From contig JABDFM010000034.1 in assembly GCA_013286565.1 (NCBI GenBank), positions 1 to 32,905 of the forward strand: DNA of 32,905 bases. The letters run 5' to 3'. Of the stretch, positions 1 to 6,809 are shown one piece after another. Source of the DNA: Bacteroidota bacterium. GTDB lineage: Bacteria; Bacteroidota; Bacteroidia; Sphingobacteriales; Sphingobacteriaceae. Under the pieces are notes generated by a model that searched no databases, was not told the origin of the DNA, and saw only the letters and a list, made by a program, of their open reading frames with translations. Every line of letters begins with the position of its first letter. The stretch's first letter is position 1. The position numbers and the translations under genes are program-made.

Positions 1-424
1 AATAATGATTAGGGTCTTTTGGTTTCTTGGTTTTTGAATAATCCTTCTGTTCTTTATCCAGGTCTGTCAATAAGGCAGTGCGCTGACCGGCATCCAGATC
101 CATAAACTTTTTGCTGAATTTTTTGTTGCTGGCATCATCAATTTTTGATAGGCCCTGCAGGAATATATCCTGGTCTTTAGGCTCGTAGCAATCTCTTACC
201 ATTACCGCCATAAAACCACCCACATTAGCCGCTTTAGCGCCTGGAGTGCTTGTTGTAGGTAAAATGGTTTCGCCAACTTCATTTAAGAAAGCGACATGAT
301 CCGTATCAAAAAGATCGGCTACTTTTGCAGTGTTTGGCCTGCAGCCCGAGGCAAGGAACTCGGCACCTATTAAGGTACCGCCTAATATCAGGGCTACTCT
401 TCCTATGGCATCTCTTCTATTCAT
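1..424 (-). CDS. Gluconate 2-dehydrogenase subunit 3-like protein (partial, cut by left edge)
   Basis: My translation from the ATG at 424-422 stays open to the window edge (about 141 codons). It begins MNRRDAIGRVALILGGTL, a twin-arginine signal with RR at residues 3-4 and a hydrophobic stretch, ending in LASGC with Cys28 as a possible but imperfect lipobox. The mature part carries the family hallmarks of an FLNEVGETILPTT segment followed by a GGFMAVMVRDCY segment. In this family the small subunit partners a GMC flavoprotein dehydrogenase in the periplasm, and a GMC gene lies two genes upstream at 3661-2007. The likely role is an accessory or secretion subunit of a sugar or polyol dehydrogenase. 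The C-terminus is outside the window, so full length cannot be judged. Family assignment is fairly sure; the substrate is unknown. Confidence 0.82.
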   Translation of the reverse strand, partial: MNRRDAIGRVALILGGTLIGAEFLASGCRPNTAKVADLFDTDHVAFLNEVGETILPTTSTPGAKAANVGGFMAVMVRDCYEPKDQDIFLQGLSKIDDASNKKFSKKFMDLDAGQRTALLTDLDKEQKDYSKTKKPKDPNHY

Positions 425-493
425 CTTAATTATTGAATTAATGAGTTATCGAATTGTTGAATTTATTTGGTTTTATTGGCGAACTAAATATAG

Positions 494-522
494 TTAATCT
501 ATGTGTAAATCCTTAATCTATG
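494..522. repeat. Two direct repeats of TTAATCTATG
   Basis: The 10-mer TTAATCTATG occurs at 494-503 and again at 513-522, a 19-nt period with 9 nt between copies. It lies in the 105-nt gap upstream of the subunit-3 gene and just after the stop of the Gfo/Idh gene. On the minus strand a TATATTTAG stretch (492-484) sits immediately downstream. This geometry would suit an activator site for the subunit-3 gene, but no binding protein is known from the window. Confidence 0.4.
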
Positions 523-529
523 CAGTCAC

Positions 530-1960
530 CTATCCTTTTAAAACGAACCCATCCCTGTAATTACGTCTTATATACTGGTTAACAGCATCAAAGTTGGTTA
601 CTTTCATATTGTCATTATCCCATTCCAATTTAATGCGACCACCTTTAAGGCTATGGCCCCTAACGGCTAAATTAGCCATTAACAAAGCTTCGGTAAGCGG
701 ACCAGCCTTATCAAAGGATGAACTCAGTTCCGTTTTCCCATATCCTGCTAAACAGCCTTCAACCCATTGTGCATAATGCCCATTGGCGCCACCAGGTACG
801 CGTGCCCATTTTTGGGGAGCTTTAGCATCTGCGGTAAGTGACTTCGGCAATAGTGTTGGAGCATCTGAATAAGTGCTGGCATACATTTTCCCTTTTGTGC
901 CGATGAACAAGGTACCATTACCTTCCTCGCCGCCAAAGCGTTCATTTGCGCCTAATTCATCTGGTCTTTCGGGTTCAATGCCGCCATCCATCCAGTGCAT
1001 AGTAACATCGCCTTTGGTTTTATCGGTTTTAGGAAAGGTCATGGTGATATGGCTTGATGGGGGGCAGCTTTCAGGGAAATGACCTTCTGTAAACTCGCCA
1101 ACATATACTGTACCTACGCTGGCCTGCACATTTTTTACATATTGCAATCCAAGCACCCTAAACGGTGCTTCAACAAGGTGACAGCCCATATCGCCTAAGG
1201 CACCGGTACCGTAATCCCACCATCCGCGCCAGTTGAATGGTAGTAAATTATCTACATAATCTTTAGCGGGAGCAGTACCCTGCCATAAATTCCAGTCCAG
1301 TTCTTTAGGAATATTGGGCTGTGGGGCAGGCCATTTGATACCCTGAGGCCAAACGGGACGGTTTGTCCAGCAATAAATAGTATGTACATCGCCTATCAGA
1401 TCGGCATCATACCATTCAGATAATAAACGTGTACCATCGTTTGATGATCCCTGGTTACCCATCTGTGTAACCACTTTATATTTTTTGGCAGCTTCGGTTA
1501 ATAAACGCGCTTCCCAAATATCATGTGTCATTGGTTTTTGAACATACACACCTTTACCCAACTGCATGGCTGAATAGGCGATAATAGCATGATTATGATC
1601 GGGGGTCGATACCGAAACCGCATCAATATGTTTATGTTCCTTATCAAACAGCTCGCGCCAATCCTTATAATATTTTGCTTTTGGGAAATTTTTGACAGTA
1701 GTTGCAGCCTGGCGGTCGTCCACATCGCATAGATAAGCAATATTGGCTTTTCCACTTTTAGCAAAATTAGCTATATCACTTTGTCCCTTACCGCCAGCAC
1801 CCACACCAGCAACGTTGAGCATATCACTTGGTGCGCGATAGCCCTTACCTCCCAGTACAAAACGGGGAACAATCATAAAGCTTGCTGCTGCAAGTGAAGT
1901 GGTTTTGATAAAATCCCGCCTGGTGGGATTCTGAGGGGTATCTTCTGGTTTTTCAGTCAT
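530..1960 (-). CDS. Tat-exported Gfo/Idh/MocA family oxidoreductase
   Basis: The 476-residue protein opens with a twin-arginine signal (TRRDFIKTTSLAAASF, RR at 14-15), so it is probably exported folded with its cofactor. The Rossmann segment VAGVGAGGKG follows, then the family motif STPDHNHAIIAYSAMQLGKG and VQKPMTHD, where Gln replaces the Glu of the usual EKP motif, as I recall is common in secreted Bacteroidota members. The C-terminal half is the alpha/beta dimerisation and substrate domain (GDMGCHLVEAPFRVL). Family members oxidise or reduce sugar hydroxyls with a tightly held NAD(P). It sits 46 nt after the GMC gene in a same-strand cluster, which suggests handling of keto-sugars. The exact substrate is not visible. 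Confidence 0.9.
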   Translation of the reverse strand: MTEKPEDTPQNPTRRDFIKTTSLAAASFMIVPRFVLGGKGYRAPSDMLNVAGVGAGGKGQSDIANFAKSGKANIAYLCDVDDRQAATTVKNFPKAKYYKDWRELFDKEHKHIDAVSVSTPDHNHAIIAYSAMQLGKGVYVQKPMTHDIWEARLLTEAAKKYKVVTQMGNQGSSNDGTRLLSEWYDADLIGDVHTIYCWTNRPVWPQGIKWPAPQPNIPKELDWNLWQGTAPAKDYVDNLLPFNWRGWWDYGTGALGDMGCHLVEAPFRVLGLQYVKNVQASVGTVYVGEFTEGHFPESCPPSSHITMTFPKTDKTKGDVTMHWMDGGIEPERPDELGANERFGGEEGNGTLFIGTKGKMYASTYSDAPTLLPKSLTADAKAPQKWARVPGGANGHYAQWVEGCLAGYGKTELSSSFDKAGPLTEALLMANLAVRGHSLKGGRIKLEWDNDNMKVTNFDAVNQYIRRNYRDGFVLKG

Positions 1961-2006
1961 TGGTATATGGTTTGTTTATAATATGCTATTCAACTAATCT
2001 CTAAAA

Positions 2007-3661
2007 TTAAATATTCCCCTTCTTTAACTCTTCGACAGCATGGTTAGCAGCGCGGGCAGTTAAAGCCATGTAAGTTAAGGACGGGTTTTGGCAGGCTGTT
2101 GAAGCCATGCAGGCGCCGTCAGTCACAAATACGTTTTTAGCGTCCCAAACCTGGTTCCACTCGTTCAATACCGATGTTTTTGGATCGCGACCCATGCGGG
2201 CTGTGCCCATTTCATGTATGCCACGGCCTAAAACCGGTTCACTTTGATAAAGATTTACTTTTTTAACACCGGCCATTTCCATCATTTCTTTTGCATCATT
2301 GGCCATGTCAATCCTCATCTTCATCTCATTCTCTTTCACAGTAGCGTCAATAGCTAATACAGGCAACCCCCATTTATCTTTTTTGTTCTTATCTAAGAAG
2401 GCCCTGTTTTCGTGATAGGGCAGGGTTTCGCCAAATCCGCCGATACCCATTGTCCATTCTCCGGGTTCGCTAAGCGCATCTTTAAACTGGCCGCCTATGC
2501 TAAATTCAGGGATGCTTCGTCCCCATTCTTCTCTTCCTGCACCACCCTGGTAGCCAAAGCCACGAATGTAATCGCGTTTTTCGCCATTCAAGTTCCTGAA
2601 CCGCGGAATATAGATCCCGTTGGCCCTGCGGCCAAAATAATATTTATCATCATAACCTTCTACAACGCCACCTGCGCCCACACCTAAATGGTGATCCATC
2701 AGGTTATGGCCCAGTTCGCCGCTGCTGCTGCCCAAACCATCGGGCCATACATCTGTAGCCGAATTCATCAACACCCAGGCCGAGTTTAAGGTAGATGCGT
2801 TTACGAAAACGATCTTTGCATAATATTCATAAGTTTGATTGGTTTCGGCATCCAACACCTCAACGCCTTTGGCTTTTTTGGTGTCCTTATCATATAATAT
2901 TTTGGTAACGATGGAGAAAGGGCGAACTGTTAAATTTCCAGTAGCCATTGCCGCAGGCAAGGTGGACGATTGCGTGCTGAAATATGCACCAAACGGGCAG
3001 CCCAGCCAGCATTTGTTGCGATATTGGCAATTGGTACGGCCGGGTAATGGTTTTGTGATGTTAGCAGTGCGGCCAATGATCATGTTTCTTAACCCTTTAT
3101 AATGCTCATTGAATCTTTTAGATACATCCTTTTCTACGCAGTTCATTTCCATTGCCGGCATAAAGTTGCCGTCGGGCAGGATGCTTAAGCCGTCTCTATT
3201 GCCTGATATGCCCGCAAATCCTTCTACATGAGTGTACCAGGATTCCAGGTCTTTATAGCGGATAGGCCAGTCAACACCAACACCATCTTTAGCGTTGGCT
3301 TCAAAATCCACATCCGCCCAGCGATAGCTTTGCCTACGTGATAACCACGGAACCAGTCGAAACGCTTTACTTCCACATAAGGACTTTCTTTTTCGTTAAC
3401 CCAATAATCCAGGTTGGTTTCATTGAGCGGGTAGTCGCGTTTTAGTACAGGATAATCTTTTACCATTTGAGTGGTGCGACCACCTCTATGCGCAAATTCC
3501 CAGGGGGCTTTATTTGCGTTAACATAGTCTTTTATGTGCTCAATATTGCGGCCACGCTCCAACATGATAGTTTTAAGGCCTTTTTCAGTTAATTCTTTTG
3601 CAGCCCATCCGCCCGAGATCCCTGAGCCAATGACGATGGCGTCATACGTATTTGTAGACAT
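2007..3661 (-). pseudogene. GMC family oxidoreductase, disrupted by an apparent 25-nt deletion
   Basis: Two overlapping frames together make one GMC flavoprotein. The N-terminal frame (3661-3224) starts MSTNTYDAIVIGSGISGG, the FAD Rossmann motif, and runs through FDWFRGYHVG. The C-terminal frame (from about 3332 to 2007) resumes as QSYRWADVDFEANAKDG and ends with the catalytic-region motifs GIHEMGTARMG and TACQNPSLTYMALTARA. Family members I recall have roughly GRSLMWGR between HVG and QSYRW, so about 25 nt is missing at the junction 3332/3333. Adding 25 nt gives 1680 nt, exactly 560 codons. The lost loop contacts FAD, so the gene as read cannot make an active enzyme unless this is a sequencing or assembly error. 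The intact family oxidises sugars or polyols in the periplasm together with a subunit-3 protein. Confidence 0.85.
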
Positions 3662-3689
3662 AGATATATAGTTAAATTGGTTACTCCGA

Positions 3690-3720
3690 CTAAAGTATGA
3701 ACAAAAAATTATCGAACAAA
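3690..3720 (-). promoter_or_regulatory. Candidate Bacteroidota promoter of the GMC gene
   Basis: On the minus strand TTTG (3720-3717) is followed after exactly 19 nt by TACTTTAG (3697-3690), one mismatch from the -7 box TAnnTTTG. Transcription would start near 3683, about 20 nt before the ATG at 3661. An 8-bp hairpin, ATTGTGTT with a 5-nt loop (3726-3746), lies directly upstream and could be a terminator for earlier transcripts or an operator. Confidence 0.45.
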
Positions 3721-3769
3721 TATTGATTGTGTTTTTTTAACACAATAACGGCTTTCAACTGAAAATGCT

Positions 3770-3922
3770 CTAAATATTCCCCTTTTGCATTTCACTAACT
3801 GCATGACGAACCGCCCTGGCTGTAAATGCCATGTAAGTAAGTGATAGATCTTGGCATGATATAGATGTCACGTTTGTCCTATCAGTAACAAATACATTTT
3901 TACACGCATGTACCTGGTTCAT
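3770..3922 (-). pseudogene. C-terminal remnant of a second GMC oxidoreductase
   Basis: Translating the minus strand from 3922 gives 50 codons ending at a TAG (3772-3770). The sequence contains NQVHACKNVFVTD, SLTYMAFTARA and ends MQKGNI, and it aligns without gaps to the last 50 residues of the GMC protein at 2007-3661 (NQVWDAKNVFVTD, SLTYMALTARA, LKKGNI). The catalytic-region NPS of the neighbour is DLS here. Nothing recognisable as the rest of a GMC protein lies upstream. It is best read as the decaying tail of a former tandem GMC gene, most of which has been deleted. Confidence 0.85.
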
Positions 3923-4085
3923 ATTAAAATTCAATAGAATTATTATTCGTAAAACTTCTCAATTTATTGAGGGCAATATAGATGTATAATTGACACTATT
4001 AAATGGAAACGTAAAAAAAACCGGAAAATTCTCTTTCACATCTCTTGCTCACAATTAATCAGGAGGTAATTTATGGAAGAATTAG

Positions 4086-5000
4086 TTAAAATCCCCACTT
4101 TTTCATCATTTGTAAATCAATTTTTACACAGTCGAAAGGATCTTTACCCTGGTACGATTCCTGTTCGATAATGAATTGCGAGGTGCCGCCAATTTTTCTT
4201 GCAGTTTTTACGATCTCTTTTACCGGCATTACCCCTGCTCCAAGAATAGTACTATCGTACCCATCCATATTACCGGGTTCAGAACTTTTTATTTCATCCT
4301 TAACATGCATCAGTTCAAAACGGTTAGGATATTTTTTTAGCAGATCGAGAGCGTTACCGCCAGCACCAAGCATATTACCTATATCCATTTGCTGGGCCAC
4401 AAGGGCCGGGTCGGTGTTTTGGATAATAAATTCATATAATGTAATGTCGCCAATTTTGGTGCTGAACTCGAAGTTGTGATTATGATAACCGAACTTCATC
4501 CCCGATTTTTTACATAATTCGCCGCATTTATTAAACTGTTCCATAAAACGTAATAGCCCATCTTTATCACCACGTAAGCTTTCATCCAACCAGGGGCTTA
4601 TCACATAGCGTTGGCCAACTTCAGCGGCATCTTCTATGGTATATTTCCATTTGTCTGTAAAATCATTTTTGCTCGTGTCCCAGTCGTTGGCAGTCATTAC
4701 CGTATGTCCGCTTGGCATCAGGAGGAACAGGTCGTATAATATCTTTTTAAAATCTTTAGCTGTGTAGCCATAAAATTTCCTGTCCACATAATTGGCGTGC
4801 TCCACATGCTGGTATCCCATATCTGCCAGCTTTTTGAGTGATCCTTTAGGGTCTTTCTTCATGGCGTCACGTATCGAATAAAGTTGTATCCCTAACCGTT
4901 CGATCTTTTTAGGAGATGCAAAAAGTGTATCTGAAAGTAAGGCCGAACCTGCTACTACTAAAGCGGTATTCTTTATGAAATCTCTGCGCGAATTATCCAT
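4086..5000 (-). CDS. Tat-exported sugar phosphate isomerase/epimerase-like TIM-barrel protein
   Basis: The 304-residue protein has a twin-arginine signal (SRRDFIKNTALVVAGSALL, RR at 5-6) with likely cleavage near residues 28-30. The rest is an AP-endonuclease-2-type TIM barrel: GIQLYSIRDAM on the first strand, then the expected metal-ligand positions in GYQHVEHANY, GYHNHNFEF, QQMDIGNML, LMHVKDE and FIIEQESYQG. Despite the family name, export points to a non-phosphorylated sugar in the periplasm, such as isomerisation or cleavage of keto-sugars. It lies 36 nt after the TolB-like gene and upstream of the GMC/Gfo genes, consistent with one pathway. Family is confident, reaction is inferred. Confidence 0.88.
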   Translation of the reverse strand: MDNSRRDFIKNTALVVAGSALLSDTLFASPKKIERLGIQLYSIRDAMKKDPKGSLKKLADMGYQHVEHANYVDRKFYGYTAKDFKKILYDLFLLMPSGHTVMTANDWDTSKNDFTDKWKYTIEDAAEVGQRYVISPWLDESLRGDKDGLLRFMEQFNKCGELCKKSGMKFGYHNHNFEFSTKIGDITLYEFIIQNTDPALVAQQMDIGNMLGAGGNALDLLKKYPNRFELMHVKDEIKSSEPGNMDGYDSTILGAGVMPVKEIVKTARKIGGTSQFIIEQESYQGKDPFDCVKIDLQMMKKWGF

Positions 5001-5036
5001 TTTATCAGTGTTTTTTAGAGGTATGTTTAAAAATGA

Positions 5037-6575
5037 TTATTGACCTATCGGGAATACCGGGAACAAAAGATTTGAATTACTTACAAATGCCAGGTGTTTG
5101 CTATCAGGGGCCCACGACGGGGTATTGATAGTGCCCTGCCCACCATAAAGGTAGGCTACCACTTTTGATGGCCCGCCGCCTACTGGCATCACCCTTAAAT
5201 AAACGTGTTTGTAAAAAGGATGATCGCCTGGCGATACTTCGTTCTTTAAAAAGGTGATATATACGATCCACTTGCCGTCTGGAGAAACATGCGGAAACCA
5301 GTTGTTATAATCATCATTGGTAAGTTGTGTTTGCTCGCTGCCATCGGCTTTCATACGCCATACCTGCATCAGACCGCTTCGTACGGAGTTAAAATAGATG
5401 TATTTGCCATCGGGGCTGTATTCGGGGCCATCGTCAAGGCCTTTTGCATCGGTTAGCCGCACTTCGGGGCCGCCCCCTGACGGGATACGATACACATCGA
5501 AATTGCCGTTGCGATCACCGCAGAATACAATATATTTTCCGTCAGGCGACCATCCATGCATATAAGACGGACCCGTAGGCGTTATTTGTTTAGCATCGCC
5601 ACCATCAATGGGCAATGTAAAACCTACAGAAGCGCCATTTTCGCCATTGCCGCTACTTACAGCGAGCATTTTGCCATCAAAAGATATCACATGGTCGTTG
5701 TTATTATGCAAGGCTACGCCAGTATTGATCACTCTTGGTGTCAATGTTGCCAGGTTGAAATTATAAAGCAGCCCATCCCGGTTGAAGATCAATGATTTAC
5801 CATCTTTTGTCCAGTTTGGCGCTTGTAAAGAGCTGGATATCTGGTAAATGATCTTACTGTTTTGATTTGCCAGGTCGAGTATCTCTATACTGCTCCCGAT
5901 ATAATTTCTATAAGGCACAAGGCCTTTAGGGGCGGGCACTACGATACGTACATTGTTAAATATGGCCTGCTCGGTAACATCAGGGTTATGCGCACAAATA
6001 AATAGGCCCACATACACCTCCTCGCCCAGATCAAGATCGTCAATCTTTTCAGTAACAAAGGTTTCGCCTTTATGCGTCACCGACATGGTGTAGGTAAACC
6101 CGCTTCTTTCCAGTTGGATAACATCGGCGCCGGTTAAAGTAAATTTCTTTTCTTCTGTAATGCCGCTGACAGTACGCCTGAACTGTAAGGAAGTCAACCC
6201 ATCGCCATGTACCACAGCGTTAATATGTTTGGAGTTGGTATCCAATGATGAACGGATCATCAAACCTATTTTGCGATGGGCCTCCACGCCTTTACCTATA
6301 AATCTGACATTAGTGCGCAGTATAAAATCCCCGGTCATCTTTTTCCACACAAAATGAAACTCATCATGTGTACCCCAAATGTTTGCACCTGAACCTGTTA
6401 AATGATACTGCTGTGAGGTGGTGTCATAGGTGGCATTGCCTTTATGTTTAACTGGTCCCACGTCTGCCTGGCCATCAAATATTCCCAATGGATTAGTTTG
6501 GGCATTTGCATTTATGCTAAACAGGCCTGCGCAAAAGAGGGCACAAACAAACCAGCGGAATTTATATATTATCAT
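5037..6575 (-). CDS. Secreted TolB-like beta-propeller protein with N-terminal DUF1349/LamG-type domain
   Basis: The 512-residue protein starts with a signal peptide ending ANAQ (about residue 26). Residues about 30-215 form a jelly-roll-like region (NIWGTHDEFHFVWKKMTGDF, KIGLMIRSSL) resembling the DUF1349 or concanavalin-like domains that bind or surround carbohydrate. From about residue 220 there are PD40/WD40-like blades, marked by repeats such as TKDGKSLIF, SPDGKYIVF, SPDGKYIYF, SPDGKWIVYI and APDSKHLAFV. Such proteins are often mislabelled as TolR or TolB; there is no Pal or Tol partner here. As first gene of the minus-strand sugar cluster it may be a periplasmic binding or scaffold protein. 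The function is not established. Confidence 0.82.
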   Translation of the reverse strand: MIIYKFRWFVCALFCAGLFSINANAQTNPLGIFDGQADVGPVKHKGNATYDTTSQQYHLTGSGANIWGTHDEFHFVWKKMTGDFILRTNVRFIGKGVEAHRKIGLMIRSSLDTNSKHINAVVHGDGLTSLQFRRTVSGITEEKKFTLTGADVIQLERSGFTYTMSVTHKGETFVTEKIDDLDLGEEVYVGLFICAHNPDVTEQAIFNNVRIVVPAPKGLVPYRNYIGSSIEILDLANQNSKIIYQISSSLQAPNWTKDGKSLIFNRDGLLYNFNLATLTPRVINTGVALHNNNDHVISFDGKMLAVSSGNGENGASVGFTLPIDGGDAKQITPTGPSYMHGWSPDGKYIVFCGDRNGNFDVYRIPSGGGPEVRLTDAKGLDDGPEYSPDGKYIYFNSVRSGLMQVWRMKADGSEQTQLTNDDYNNWFPHVSPDGKWIVYITFLKNEVSPGDHPFYKHVYLRVMPVGGGPSKVVAYLYGGQGTINTPSWAPDSKHLAFVSNSNLLFPVFPIGQ

Positions 6576-6736
6576 AAGATCGGTGTTTGGTTTACACTTT
6601 AATTGGGTTTACTAAATTATAAATTACATTTATAAAGCTATAGTACTTTTTTTGCAATTTATGCAGCTAAGAGATGTCACAATAAACCAATTCTCAGTTT
6701 TAATTTATTTTAGAATAATTTAGATTTTATATTCTC

Positions 6737-6765
6737 TTTGAGACATTATTAAAAATTTATATTTG
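6737..6765 (+). promoter_or_regulatory. Candidate Bacteroidota promoter of the DUF4965 operon
   Basis: TTTG at 6737-6740 is followed after 17 nt by TATATTTG (6758-6765), a full match to the -7 box TAnnTTTG. Transcription would start near 6772, leaving a leader of roughly 38 nt before the ATG at 6810. The spacing is slightly shorter than the usual 19 nt. Confidence 0.5.
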
Positions 6766-6809
6766 TTTCAATTAACCAGTCTTCCGTTTTTTAACACAAA
6801 TACTTATCA

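Noticed and set aside
4073..4171. A plus-strand 32-codon frame (MEELVKIPTF start) preceded by AGGAGGT
   Set aside because: It lies mostly antisense to the isomerase 3' end, shows no family similarity and ends quickly. Shine-Dalgarno sites are rarely used in this group, so the motif is probably chance.
5037..6575. Calling the propeller protein TolB or TolR of the Tol-Pal system
   Set aside because: It has an extra N-terminal jelly-roll domain and no TolA, TolQ or Pal neighbour; PD40 blades alone do not define TolB.
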